A stretch of 64,000 nucleotides of DNA from an uncultured Bacillaceae bacterium (GCA_947497585.1 CANMHG010000003.1:124001-188000); one strand, 5' to 3'. Counted from the stretch's first letter, positions 52,074 to 61,263 are shown. Program-made: numbers and translations. The notes: generated from the letters alone by a model not told the origin.

Positions 52074-53150
52074 CTAGTTATTTAATAACTGTAATTTAGC
52101 TTTAGAAGGTGTTTGATAATTAATAAACCCATCAATCTTTGTCACATAATACCCATCACCTAATCCGTATTGTCCACCAAATAATCCGTCATATCTATAG
52201 ACGCGATATTGTTCACCAGGCTGTAAAACTCTTTCAAATACCAGCTTTCCATCAACACGTTTCCATAAATTAATAGGCTTAGTTACTTCTACTTTACCAA
52301 TTTGCCCTTTTTTCAAAAGTAATCCATCCCAATAAACAACAGGAACAGGTTTATTTTCAACTGGTTGAGGTGAAGGAACTGGAGCGGGTGCTGGTTCTTC
52401 TCTTACCTCAGGCTTCATTTCATTCCAAAATAGCTCAGCTACTGCTCTATATCCTTCTTCACTTAAATGAATATCCTGAGGATTTGGAAGGAATCCAATA
52501 TTAGCGCCGATTGTTTCTTCTGTAGCAACATAAGTAGAGCCAGATTGTTTTGCAACCCCTTCAATGACCTTATTTAACTGCTGTAGTCCTGTAAGAATAG
52601 GACCTTGAGCTTCTGCTGGTAGGTGAGGGAGTGCGTTATAGTATCCCATTAAGTATATTTTTGCTGTTGGATTTAATGTTCTAATGGCAGTTAGCGTTCC
52701 GACTAAGTTGTCAGTAACCGACTTTAAAGAATTTAGAACACCAATTTGATCGATTGTACCAGTGGTACGATTTAGGTTAGCTAGCAAATCATTGGCACCA
52801 ACATCAAGTGTAATATGAGTCGCGATACCAATGACCTCTTGAATGCTTCCGTTATTTCCTTTTGTTACATTGTTTGTAATGTCGTCAAGTACATGTTTAG
52901 AAGTGTATCCATTAACGGCATAGTCTCTTACAAAAAGCTTGAGCACATCAACTTCTTCAAATTTTTCAGCAATAAAGTCTGGATATCCCTTCGCATTCTC
53001 TCCAAAAGGAGTTCGCCCAGCAGCTAAAGAGTCTCCTAAACTAACATAAACTACCTCACCATTCGATTCAGCAAATCCAATTAGTGGTTGAAGTACCAGC
53101 ATTAATAATAAAGAAAAAACCACTGACAGCTTTATAAAGAATTTAGACAT
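52074..53150 (-). CDS. Secreted SGNH/GDSL esterase with one INLW/GGQ repeat domain
   Basis: 358 residues. Signal peptide about 1-27 (GFA-ES). SGNH blocks: VSLGDSLAAGR with catalytic S40, the Gly/Asn blocks around GYTSKHV and LDVGANDLL, and the Asp/His pair in PQDIHLSEEGY. A Pro-rich linker precedes one copy of the ~75-residue domain (about 275-350: GQIGKVEVTKPINLWKR, GGQYGLGDGYYVTK). The family hydrolyses esters of wall polymers or lipids. Divergent from the SbsC-type protein gene. Confidence 0.9.
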   Translation of the reverse strand: MSKFFIKLSVVFSLLLMLVLQPLIGFAESNGEVVYVSLGDSLAAGRTPFGENAKGYPDFIAEKFEEVDVLKLFVRDYAVNGYTSKHVLDDITNNVTKGNNGSIQEVIGIATHITLDVGANDLLANLNRTTGTIDQIGVLNSLKSVTDNLVGTLTAIRTLNPTAKIYLMGYYNALPHLPAEAQGPILTGLQQLNKVIEGVAKQSGSTYVATEETIGANIGFLPNPQDIHLSEEGYRAVAELFWNEMKPEVREEPAPAPVPSPQPVENKPVPVVYWDGLLLKKGQIGKVEVTKPINLWKRVDGKLVFERVLQPGEQYRVYRYDGLFGGQYGLGDGYYVTKIDGFINYQTPSKAKLQLLNN

Positions 53151-53282
53151 TTCTTCCCTCCATCTTCTATTTATTTTACAAAATTAGGATACTATAGTTC
53201 TATTAGACTAAACAACTTTTATAATACTTATAATTCCGACAAATTATCACAAAATACGTCAAAACCAATATATTTAGACCAG

Positions 53283-53311
53283 TTGATAACGTTGTAAATA
53301 TAAGGTAATGT
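53283..53311 (+). promoter_or_regulatory. Candidate promoter of the SbsC/NTF2-like gene
   Basis: TTGATA, 17 bases, TAATGT, about 45 bases upstream of the start codon. Confidence 0.45.
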
Positions 53312-53354
53312 ATAGTTACTAGTTTGCTAGTATAGAATTTGGAGGATCGATACA

Positions 53355-54527
53355 ATGCGTAAATTTGGAAGAGTACTTGCATTAACAGCGGGTTTAACCT
53401 TGCTATATCCAATAGTACAAGCTGAAGCATCAACATATACTGAAGCGGAAAAGTTAGTCAGCGAAGCTGAAAAACATGCAGGTTCACTAAAATGGCAAAT
53501 ATCAGTTGAGCATACAAAAGAAATTAAATATCCCGATATGAAGATATTTAATGCAACGAAGGAAGCTTATATGAATGCCAAAGGCGCCGCAGCAAAACTG
53601 AATGCAACTCAGAGGAAACAATTAGAAGAACGTCTAGCAATTAATGTTGAGGTGCATTATGTTCGGGCGATGGGTTATATTGATGCAATTACTTCTGGTC
53701 GAAAAATAACAGAAAAAACACAAAGATATAAATCCCTATTTAAAAGTGACCCAACGAGTGATCAAACGGAAGCGGCTTACCACACACTATCGGCGGAAAT
53801 ACGAAAACAAGCTTCTTTACTTTACAGAGTGTATGGACAGTCAACGCGTAGTGCGATACTTGATAAATACAAACAGCCTGGACAAGCAGCTTTAAACCAA
53901 ACAATTTATCCGATTACAACAAAAATGGAAATTGATAAACTAGGTGATCTAATAGAATTAAAGTCTTCACAGGAAAAAATAAGTGCTAAGGTAGAAGAAA
54001 TCTTTGGTTTATTTGAATTTATTTATAGTGACGAGTTTTATGAAGCTTTTTATGGAAAATATGCTGAAGTAATTCGAAAAGATCCATACTTCGTGCAAAT
54101 GGAAATTGAAGTGAGGGCTTTCTTTGAAAGATATAATGATGCTTATAACACTGAAGATATTGAAAAAGTGAAATTGGTTCTGCATGAAGATTATCCCTTC
54201 AGAGAAGGGGATATTGAATTAGCAATTGAAATGTTTCCGATTTATGATATGAAATTTGAAAGTATCTCAATAGAAGTAATTGCTATCCTAGGGGATACCG
54301 CAATTGTTCGTGTGGTGGAAACTGAAATAAACGAAGGTGATATAGAGCACGAACAGATGTTACATGAGGTACTGTATGAGCTAAAACTTTCTAACGGAGA
54401 CTGGAAAGTATTTAATTTAGAAGTAATTGATTCGATTCCATTAAACTCTGAGGTTGAGAACAATACTGAAACAGATACCCCAGCTGTAGAAGATCCGAAT
54501 GCACCAGTGGTCAAAAAGGTTTATTAA
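53355..54527 (+). CDS. Secreted protein with SbsC-type wall-binding domain and NTF2-like domain
   Basis: 390 residues. Signal peptide about 1-26 (AEA-ST). Residues ~28-215 match the helical wall-polymer-binding domain of the S-layer protein at 61376: SLKWQIS, GYIDAITSGRKIT, RVYGQSTRSAILDKYK and YPITTKMEIDKLGDLI align block by block. The C-terminal ~125 residues (MEIEVRAFFERYNDAYNTEDIEKVKLVLHED) look like an NTF2/SnoaL fold. No S-layer crystallisation domain. So it is an accessory protein held to the wall by the same anchor as the S-layer. Confidence 0.8.
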   Translation: MRKFGRVLALTAGLTLLYPIVQAEASTYTEAEKLVSEAEKHAGSLKWQISVEHTKEIKYPDMKIFNATKEAYMNAKGAAAKLNATQRKQLEERLAINVEVHYVRAMGYIDAITSGRKITEKTQRYKSLFKSDPTSDQTEAAYHTLSAEIRKQASLLYRVYGQSTRSAILDKYKQPGQAALNQTIYPITTKMEIDKLGDLIELKSSQEKISAKVEEIFGLFEFIYSDEFYEAFYGKYAEVIRKDPYFVQMEIEVRAFFERYNDAYNTEDIEKVKLVLHEDYPFREGDIELAIEMFPIYDMKFESISIEVIAILGDTAIVRVVETEINEGDIEHEQMLHEVLYELKLSNGDWKVFNLEVIDSIPLNSEVENNTETDTPAVEDPNAPVVKKVY

Positions 54528-54532
54528 AACGA

Positions 54533-54574
54533 ATGGTCTATTTGATAAATTATTATCAGATAGACCATTTTTTT
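54533..54574 (+). terminator. Intrinsic terminator
   Basis: ATGGTCTAT..TGATAA / TTATCA.ATAGACCAT, then TTTTTTT. Confidence 0.88.
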
Positions 54575-54746
54575 ATAAATAAATAGTCTACTATAAATAG
54601 TTGCTACATAAAATGTACAAGCATATAGAAATAGTACTAAAGTACTATTTAACTAAATTGGTAAAACTAGCCACAAAGCCATTGGTTTATTTTGGTAAAT
54701 GTGTGTTACTATCTAATAGGTACTAAAATAAAAGGGGGATATTTAG

Positions 54747-57014
54747 TTGAAAATTAAAAAAGTAGGACTATTATCTTTATCAGCTGCTCTTTCATTGAGT
54801 GTTTTTTCGAGCACTGCTGCCGCAAATGTAACGAACCAAACTGAACAAAAACAGATTATCACTATTGCAAATGTAGATTCACAGATTTCTAAGGAAGAAC
54901 TTATTAAACAGTTTAAAAAACTATTTCCAAATAAATTTGATTTTCTAACTTCAAAAGACTTTCACTTTAATACAGGCCACCGCTATCCGGAAGATGATGA
55001 GGCAATTATTCGTTATAGTCTATCTTTTAACAAAGAAATGAATGGGAAGCACTTACACGGTAGTGTTGAGTTTGTAGGAAAAGAATTAACGATTCAGTCA
55101 TTTTACTACAGACCCTTTGATGTAAAAGATGCCTTATTCCCTGCAAAAGTTAGTCAAAAAGAGGCTCTTGAAATGGCTACATCATTTATTGAGGGACAAT
55201 ATCCAAACGAAAACTATCAATTAAGTGATAATCAGGATATGTATTATCCAATGCCAAGAAGCTTAACGGAACCAATTCAATATCGCTTTAACTTTGATAG
55301 ATTAGAAAATGGTATACCAGTAAGTGGACAAAACATGAATATAACGATCTTAGGTAACGGTGAAATGGTTGAGTTGTATAGTGGGCAATATTATAGAGAA
55401 AAGTCAAATTATGAAAATAAGGCAAATATTATCTCAAGTGATGCGGCCAAAGATAAGATCAAGTCAAATCTTGGTGTGTCTTTACAATACATGATTGATT
55501 TTGATTATCGTAACGAAGAAGCGAAGGTTAAATTAATATATGGAGTAGAACCTCCTATTTTTGGCATGAGTGCGAAAAATGGTAAATGGCTAGTTGGACA
55601 AGAGTTTGTAGATGCACTACCTGGAATGAACGCAATCAAGATGCTATCTTCCACTGCACTTACTGGAACAACAAAGCCGATTAATGAAAAAGAAGCCAAG
55701 GCAATTGCAGAGAAACTATTAAAACCAGGTGATGAAAATACGAAACTAAGAATTGAAGAGATATACGAACACGAGAACAAAATGCTAGGTAAAACAGTAT
55801 ATTCTGTACACTATCAATACCAAAGTAAGAACTCAGGCTATGGTTCCTCAATAGAAATAGACAAAAATACTGGAGAAGTTATCAGCTTCCACGATATTAC
55901 AAGAGATATGCATTATGAAACTAAAGTCGAAGCTACAAAAGAAGAAGCAAAAAAAGAGGAAGAGAAAAAAGAGGGAGTATCGTATGAAAAAGCCTTAGCT
56001 GCTGCAGTTGAAGCAGTAAGAAAGTATACACCTTCAATTATGCATGAGTATTCATACCCTACTTATAGTGAAAAACAAGAATCCTATGAGGGACGTTACC
56101 ATTTCTCATTCCCTAGAATCAAGAATGGTATCATTGTTCAGGGAGACTCAATTAATATTGGAATTGATAAAGAGGGAGCGATTTCACATTACAACGTCCA
56201 CTCTCCGATTATTAAAGAATGGCCAAATGTTGATAAAGCAGTATCAAAAGACAAGGCATTAAATGCTTATTTAGAAGAGTTAAATGTTAAACTATCATAC
56301 TCAAAAATCAAGTATGATAGCAAAGATTATATGTTAATGTACCACACTGAATTCAAGAATGCGTTTAATCATTATAATGCTGTGACAGGTAAATGGGAAA
56401 GACCAAGTCATTATCCTACTCAACCTGAATCACCAGGAGTAGAAGTGAAACACCCAACAGCAGAAAAAGAATTAAACTACTTAATTCAAATGGGAATCAT
56501 TAAAGTGGATGATCCAAGTACTTTTAACGCTGATCAACCTGTTTCAAGAGGAGAAGCACTAGAAATTCTTATGAAGTCGATTGTAAACTATTATGAGTTT
56601 GATCGAATTGATGAGAAAAAAGAAGGCACCTTTGTTAACATTAATAAAGAACATGAACTATATAATGTAATAGAACTAGCAGCACAACAAAACATTATAG
56701 ACAAAAGTAAAAAATCGTTCCCGGTAGAATACAATATAACGAAACAAGAATTAGCCTATTGGTATGTCCGTGCACTAGGACTCGATGAAGCAGCTAAGCA
56801 CCATGATATTTTCAAGCTATCATTCAAAGACGCTAATAAAATTCAAAAAGAATATACTGGATATATTGCTCTAGCGGATAAATTAGGTTTATTAGAAGCT
56901 AATAAGTCTAACATGTACCATGCAACATCAAATGTAACTCTTGCAGAAATTGCAGTATCAATTACAACACTAGCTCAGAAAATGAGTGAAAAAAGACAAG
57001 GATACTATTATTAA
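54747..57014 (+). CDS. Secreted YcdB/PepSY-type protein with C-terminal SLH domains
   Basis: 755 residues, TTG start about eight bases after AAAGGGGG. Signal peptide about 1-26 (TAAA-NV). Two YcdB/YcdC-PepSY-like halves (about 35-300 and 310-560, with repeated KEALEMATSFIEG and KALAAAVEAVRKY helices). Three SLH-like domains at about 570-740, the first clear (LNYLIQMGIIKVDDPSTF, VSRGEALEIL), the others degenerate. SLH domains bind pyruvylated wall polymer. It thus uses a different wall anchor from its SbsC-type neighbours. Biochemical role unknown. Confidence 0.82.
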   Translation: MKIKKVGLLSLSAALSLSVFSSTAAANVTNQTEQKQIITIANVDSQISKEELIKQFKKLFPNKFDFLTSKDFHFNTGHRYPEDDEAIIRYSLSFNKEMNGKHLHGSVEFVGKELTIQSFYYRPFDVKDALFPAKVSQKEALEMATSFIEGQYPNENYQLSDNQDMYYPMPRSLTEPIQYRFNFDRLENGIPVSGQNMNITILGNGEMVELYSGQYYREKSNYENKANIISSDAAKDKIKSNLGVSLQYMIDFDYRNEEAKVKLIYGVEPPIFGMSAKNGKWLVGQEFVDALPGMNAIKMLSSTALTGTTKPINEKEAKAIAEKLLKPGDENTKLRIEEIYEHENKMLGKTVYSVHYQYQSKNSGYGSSIEIDKNTGEVISFHDITRDMHYETKVEATKEEAKKEEEKKEGVSYEKALAAAVEAVRKYTPSIMHEYSYPTYSEKQESYEGRYHFSFPRIKNGIIVQGDSINIGIDKEGAISHYNVHSPIIKEWPNVDKAVSKDKALNAYLEELNVKLSYSKIKYDSKDYMLMYHTEFKNAFNHYNAVTGKWERPSHYPTQPESPGVEVKHPTAEKELNYLIQMGIIKVDDPSTFNADQPVSRGEALEILMKSIVNYYEFDRIDEKKEGTFVNINKEHELYNVIELAAQQNIIDKSKKSFPVEYNITKQELAYWYVRALGLDEAAKHHDIFKLSFKDANKIQKEYTGYIALADKLGLLEANKSNMYHATSNVTLAEIAVSITTLAQKMSEKRQGYYY

Positions 57015-57019
57015 AAATA

Positions 57020-57060
57020 GAGAGTCAGTCATCTTTGGGATGTCTGGCTCTTTCCATTTT
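57020..57060 (+). terminator. Intrinsic terminator
   Basis: AGAGTCAGTCATC faces GATGTCTGGCTCT (two mismatches), then TTTCCATTTTT. Confidence 0.6.
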
Positions 57061-57087
57061 TATACTCTAGAGGAAAAAATACATATA

Positions 57088-57174
57088 TCGACAAGGTTCG
57101 ACATATTATTTATAATAAGGTTATAAGATTAGTAACATTTCTCCCTATTCCATACTTAGAATAGGGCTTTTTTT
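57088..57174 (+). ncRNA. Short promoter-terminator module 1 (candidate ~50-nt RNA)
   Basis: TCGACA, 17 bases, TATAAT (57111-57116), then GATTAGTAACATTTCTCCC and a terminator CCCTATTC / GAATAGGG with a T run. No ORF is present between promoter and terminator. Confidence 0.45.
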
Positions 57175-57212
57175 ATGTCCCAATTTTGGGGCGAGGACAA
57201 AAATACATAGGT

Positions 57213-57300
57213 TATCGGCTTTAACTTAGGGGATATCGGTCTTATCTTAAATATATCGGCCTTAACTGAGATTTATCGGCCCGAATATAATAATTATCGG
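57213..57300. repeat. Helically phased TATCGG array
   Basis: TATCGG at 57213, 57234, 57254, 57274 and 57295, spacing 21, 20, 20, 21. Three of the five are followed by a TTAAC-type half site. Confidence 0.75.
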
Positions 57301-57366
57301 TATTAACACAAACTCCTTATCTACCCATCAATTTACAAAAATACGAATAAGATTGAAAAATTGGAC

Positions 57367-57424
57367 TATACTATAGGTAAGATTAGTATTCTCCCTGATA
57401 TTTTAAGCAGGGGGAATCTTTTTA
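57367..57424 (+). ncRNA. Short terminator module 2
   Basis: TATACT at 57367-57372, then GATTAGTATTCTCCCTG and the hairpin ATTCTCCCTG / CAGGGGGAAT with a T run. The -35 is unclear. Confidence 0.35.
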
Positions 57425-57480
57425 TAAAGGTAACTGAAAATTTTTTTAGTAAAATTACCCACAACCGTTAAATTATGTGT

Positions 57481-57560
57481 TATAATCTATTTATCTTAAG
57501 TAATAAACATTTAATTACGTTAGTATTCTCCCTTCTCTCTTAGTAGAGAAGGGATTTTTT
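57481..57560 (+). ncRNA. Short terminator module 3
   Basis: TATAAT at 57481-57486, then CGTTAGTATTCTCCC and hairpin CCCTTCTCT / AGAGAAGGG followed by TTTTTT. It lies just upstream of the transglutaminase gene and may be its attenuator. Confidence 0.35.
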
Positions 57561-57631
57561 GCGTTCAAAGAGGAAAATTCCTTCTTTCTGTGGAATAATT
57601 AATAAACTGCAGAGATACGGAGGATACATCA

Positions 57632-58792
57632 ATGAAAAAACTTATTATGGTATTAGCAACTCTATCTTTTTTGTTAGTAGGCAATTCAGGTGTAATGGCA
57701 ACAAGTTCTTGTGAAGGAGTAGGGCCAGACACTCCTATTTGGTGGGGGAAACTAAAGCTTCGAGATGGGCAAATAGGAAAAGTAACTGTTAAACAAGCTA
57801 TCAACCTTTGGACCCGTGAAAATAATAAGCTTGTATTCTCTCGTATATTGCAACCAGGAGAAGAATACTCAGTCTACCGCTATGATGAGAAGTTTGGAGG
57901 TCAATATGGTTTAGGGGCGAATCTATGGGTTACGAAAAACCCCGTAAACATAACTTATACAACCCCTTCTAAGAAAAAAATTGAACTCCTCGCATGTAAA
58001 CAAAAAGTGCGAAATGTGAGTTCTGGAGCAAATCAACCCTCTGTAGTTACAAAGGAAAAGGATTTGTATACCGTCCTACTTGATACAATTCAAAATGTTA
58101 AAGATAAGGTTACTATACAGTCTCTAGCTATAAAAACTAATGATCGGGCTATTTTAGATGAACAATTTAGTAAAAACTTTATTGAACTATCAAAAACACT
58201 TGAGCAAATTAATGCCGAGAATCCAGACATTTTTTATTATAAGGGAACACACTATAAATCAAATGGCGAACTTACATTTACCTACTCACATACACCGTCT
58301 GATGTTCAAAAAATGAGGCAGGAACTAGATAGTAAAATTAAGACAATTATAGAAAGCATTGATACAAACTTATCAAACTATGAAAAAGTTAAAAAAGTAC
58401 ATGATTATATTGTCTTAACTTCTGAATATGACTATCAAAACTTACTTTCAAATACAATTCCAAGTGAATCCTATAGCATCTATGGGGTTTTAGTGAAGAA
58501 TGTCGCGGTATGCGATGGGTATTCGAAAACGATGAATTTACTACTTTCGAAATTAGGAATTGAAGCGAAATATATCTCAGGAATGGGAGATGGGATTCCA
58601 CACTCTTGGAATATGGTTAAGTTGGATGGACAGTGGTATCATGTAGACGCAACCTGGAATGATCCCGTACCGGATCGAAAAGGGTTGGTCCGCTATGATT
58701 ATTTCTTAGTATCCGATGAGATAATGGAAAAAACACATGTTTGGAAGAAAGCTAGTTTTCCTACAGCAGCAAAAAGTTATGTCCATAAATAA
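57632..58792 (+). CDS. Secreted transglutaminase-like protein with N-terminal INLW/GGQ repeat domain
   Basis: 386 residues. Signal peptide about 1-24 (GVMA-TS). Residues ~36-118 hold one copy of the ~75-residue domain (GQIGKVTVKQAINLWTR, GGQYGLGANLWVTK), most like that of the SGNH esterase at 52074. The C-terminal part is a transglutaminase-like domain with Cys in AVCDGYSKTMN, His in IPHSWNMV and Asp in HVDATWND, as in other bacterial wall-associated members. Substrate unknown. Ribosome site GGAGG. Confidence 0.88.
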   Translation: MKKLIMVLATLSFLLVGNSGVMATSSCEGVGPDTPIWWGKLKLRDGQIGKVTVKQAINLWTRENNKLVFSRILQPGEEYSVYRYDEKFGGQYGLGANLWVTKNPVNITYTTPSKKKIELLACKQKVRNVSSGANQPSVVTKEKDLYTVLLDTIQNVKDKVTIQSLAIKTNDRAILDEQFSKNFIELSKTLEQINAENPDIFYYKGTHYKSNGELTFTYSHTPSDVQKMRQELDSKIKTIIESIDTNLSNYEKVKKVHDYIVLTSEYDYQNLLSNTIPSESYSIYGVLVKNVAVCDGYSKTMNLLLSKLGIEAKYISGMGDGIPHSWNMVKLDGQWYHVDATWNDPVPDRKGLVRYDYFLVSDEIMEKTHVWKKASFPTAAKSYVHK

Positions 58793-58799
58793 AGATACA

Positions 58800-58837
58800 C
58801 CCCGCCTGATCTAAGTCAGACGGGGATATTTTTTATG
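58800..58837 (+). terminator. Intrinsic terminator
   Basis: CCCCGCCTGA / TCAGACGGGG, then ATATTTTTT. Confidence 0.85.
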
Positions 58838-58978
58838 TATAAAAAAAGAGAGTTGCTATAGGCACTCTCAAAAGTTAGGTAAGCACACTGATCATGGAAA
58901 ATAAATTCACCCATTATGCTAGTGTGTGTACTTATTAGACGTTTCAGGATTAAAATAGTTTCATATTTTTTAAAAAAA

Positions 58979-59251
58979 TTATTTAATGTTGATAACTCTA
59001 AACTCTTCCTTAGAATCCTCGGATGCAACTTCTTCCTTTTGATCATCACTCAGATTATCTTGGCCTTCGACTTCATCATCATTTGGTAAAACAGTTTCCT
59101 CACTAACAGATGTTTCAGTAGCAACCCTTTGTTCAACTGACCCAGAAATCGTATTTTCAGCCTTGAACTCTTTATACAAATAGGGCCATAAAATGAGATT
59201 CGTGATAATTATAAATGTTAGTACTGTGCTTAGTATGATTTTTTTAAACAT
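58979..59251 (-). CDS. Small acidic membrane-anchored protein
   Basis: 90 residues from the ATG at 59251, behind GAGGTG. One N-terminal membrane helix (about 3-25) and an extracellular, very acidic low-complexity tail (Glu/Asp/Ser). Third gene of a minus-strand operon with two Ig-like proteins. No family recognised. Confidence 0.6.
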   Translation of the reverse strand: MFKKIILSTVLTFIIITNLILWPYLYKEFKAENTISGSVEQRVATETSVSEETVLPNDDEVEGQDNLSDDQKEEVASEDSKEEFRVINIK

Positions 59252-59259
59252 AGAGCACC

Positions 59260-59943
59260 TCAATCCACTTCATAAGATAAGCTTTCCACAACTTTATTTT
59301 CAACATTATATCCTTTAATAGATAGCTTTTTGCCTGATTTTATACCAGCTAGGTTGACAGTAAATGTATTATTACCTTCATACTGCATCTCAGTACCATC
59401 AATTACGATTTTTACAATAGAATTATTTGATGTTTGTACCGTGAACTCAGATAAATAAGTAAAATGTTTAACTTTGACGATAAGGCCAGAGCTCTGTTCT
59501 ATAGGTTTTTTATCCTCATTCGATTTACCCGAAGTCCCTGTTGAACTTACACTTCTTTTATATTCAAAGGGCATAACAGTATCAGCCCATAAAAACAATT
59601 TTTTAGTAGATCTTAATGAATCTTCTACAGTGAGATAATATCGAGTATCTTCCTTATAAGAAGATTGAGGAGAAACTGTAACACTCAACCCATCTCTTCC
59701 GACTAATAATTTTGAAGGAACCTTTTTATCATTTTCATCTATTATATAGATGGTGTTGGCAGAAACGGTTGCTGGTGAAACTGCCATATTAAATGTAACC
59801 GTCCATTCCTTATTCGGATCACTCGTAACCTGTAGTTGTAGTTGATGTTCTGTTAATGAAAGAATAGAAGGTGTAAAAAAAACGAGTGCAAATAAAAGTG
59901 CAATAGGCGTAATGATTATAGTCTTGTTAAATCTTTTTATCAT
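59260..59943 (-). CDS. Secreted protein with Big_5/SbsA-type Ig-like domain
   Basis: 227 residues. N-terminal export helix (about 8-30). About 35-125 is a bacterial Ig-like domain of the SbsA type (WTVTFNMAVSPATVSANTIYI, DTRYYLTVEDSL). The rest is a linker plus a beta-rich region with IVIDGTEMQYEGNNTFTV. Its ATG overlaps the upstream stop as ATGA. Probably an extracellular structural or accessory component of the cell surface. Confidence 0.7.
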   Translation of the reverse strand: MIKRFNKTIIITPIALLFALVFFTPSILSLTEHQLQLQVTSDPNKEWTVTFNMAVSPATVSANTIYIIDENDKKVPSKLLVGRDGLSVTVSPQSSYKEDTRYYLTVEDSLRSTKKLFLWADTVMPFEYKRSVSSTGTSGKSNEDKKPIEQSSGLIVKVKHFTYLSEFTVQTSNNSIVKIVIDGTEMQYEGNNTFTVNLAGIKSGKKLSIKGYNVENKVVESLSYEVD

Positions 59944-60923
59944 GGCCTTGAATTCACTTGTACTTTTAATTTGCGAATTGCATTTTCTTTCATCAGTGTA
60001 TTAAACAATTTTTCATCTGAAAGGAGCTGTTGTAAAGTAAAGGACTTACCTGCTGTCTCATATTTATACGTTTCTTTAATGTCAGTAATTAATTTTCCAT
60101 CTGTAGCTCCAAACTTAATAGTTTTAGAATCAATCTCTAAATTATTTGAATCGAAAACTCGAACAATTACATCATAATAACCAGGCATTTTAGAAAAGCC
60201 TATATCAAAGCTGAGCGATTCAGTTTTGGGATCGTAATTGAATTCTCTAGCAAAACCCTTATTAACGAGTCTTCCATCTTTTTTTATATCGACATGTACA
60301 TTCTTCACTTCTGTACCGGTTGTTTTAATGTCAATATTTGTAACACCATCAGTAGCTATTTGGTTATCTTCAAATTTACCTTTGTTTTTATGTAAAATGT
60401 GAACCTCTTCAATATGTCGCTTTGGAGCAAATACTTTAAGCTGACGAGGTGAGTAAATTGACAAGACCTGTGTTAACTTTGCTTCATTTAATACCATTAA
60501 CTCATAAAACTCCATATAGTTCGTGGAAAACGTAAACGTATATTCATGTGGGTAATATCCATTATTTAGTTCGACAACATATGCAGGCACTACAACCTTG
60601 TATTCTTTATTTAGCTTCAACTCATTCAATGTTATTAGTTTTATCGAATTATTGTCTTTTTTCACGTCTTGAAGAAAAACTTCTTTCGTATAACCAAGAT
60701 TTGTTTTTTCATATAACTTTACCAAACTAGAGTACACATTTTTCACCTTATCATTATATGTAACCGTTATAACAGAATCTATCGGTGTATGTAGATTATT
60801 TGGAGAAGGTGTCGAAGAAACGATTGCTGGGTAACTTATAGCTTGTACGTCTTTAATAAAAAGAAGAGTAAATGAAATTAATAGTAAAATAGAAACAATC
60901 TTAGGGTAAGCTTTTATAGTCAT
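59940..60923 (-). CDS. Secreted protein with Big_5-type Ig-like domain
   Basis: 327 residues. Signal peptide about 1-28. The first domain (about 30-135) is Ig-like: STPSPNNLHTPIDSVITVTYNDKV ... YTFTFST. The remaining ~190 residues have beta-rich modules without known domain. First gene of a three-gene unit divergent from the S-layer gene. An accessory role at the S-layer is only a guess from position. Confidence 0.7.
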   Translation of the reverse strand: MTIKAYPKIVSILLLISFTLLFIKDVQAISYPAIVSSTPSPNNLHTPIDSVITVTYNDKVKNVYSSLVKLYEKTNLGYTKEVFLQDVKKDNNSIKLITLNELKLNKEYKVVVPAYVVELNNGYYPHEYTFTFSTNYMEFYELMVLNEAKLTQVLSIYSPRQLKVFAPKRHIEEVHILHKNKGKFEDNQIATDGVTNIDIKTTGTEVKNVHVDIKKDGRLVNKGFAREFNYDPKTESLSFDIGFSKMPGYYDVIVRVFDSNNLEIDSKTIKFGATDGKLITDIKETYKYETAGKSFTLQQLLSDEKLFNTLMKENAIRKLKVQVNSRP

Positions 60924-61023
60924 TTGTGTTCGTCCTTTCTCGTAGTTATTACAATTTTACTACTTGTCTATAAATTAGACCACAGTATTTAAGAAAAAAT
61001 TGGAATATATAATTTGCTAATAA

Positions 61024-61188
61024 CATATTGTTAAAGGTCGATATAAAAGATATAGTAAGAATATGGGAGAAGATTGATTGAATAGTTTAAAAATTCGTCA
61101 AATAGCCCCATATTGTTACAAAAAAACTTAGAAATGGCTTTATTTCTAAGATGAAATAGTATATTATAAGGTATATAACCAATATGGG
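61024..61188. promoter_or_regulatory. Inverted and direct repeats upstream of the S-layer gene
   Basis: CCCATATTG (61107-61115) faces CAATATGGG (61180-61188). CATATTGTTA occurs at 61024 and 61109; AATATGGGA at 61060 and 61181. A hairpin CTTAGAAA / TTTCTAAG (61127-61150) lies between. Possibly operator sites of a dedicated regulator. The rest of this 450-base gap shows no gene. Confidence 0.45.
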
Positions 61189-61234
61189 AATAAAACACTC
61201 AATTGGTAAATATACTAAACTTTTTTGGTAAGTA

Positions 61235-61263
61235 TTGCATTGGCAGGAAAGTTCTAGTATACT
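61235..61263 (+). promoter_or_regulatory. Promoter of the S-layer gene
   Basis: TTGCAT, 17 bases, TATACT. The leader would be about 105 bases, as usual for stable S-layer mRNAs. Confidence 0.7.

Noticed and set aside
53203..53436. 77-codon minus-strand ORF in the SGNH/SbsC intergenic region
   Set aside because: AT-rich, overlaps the signal-peptide part of the SbsC-type gene, no ribosome site.
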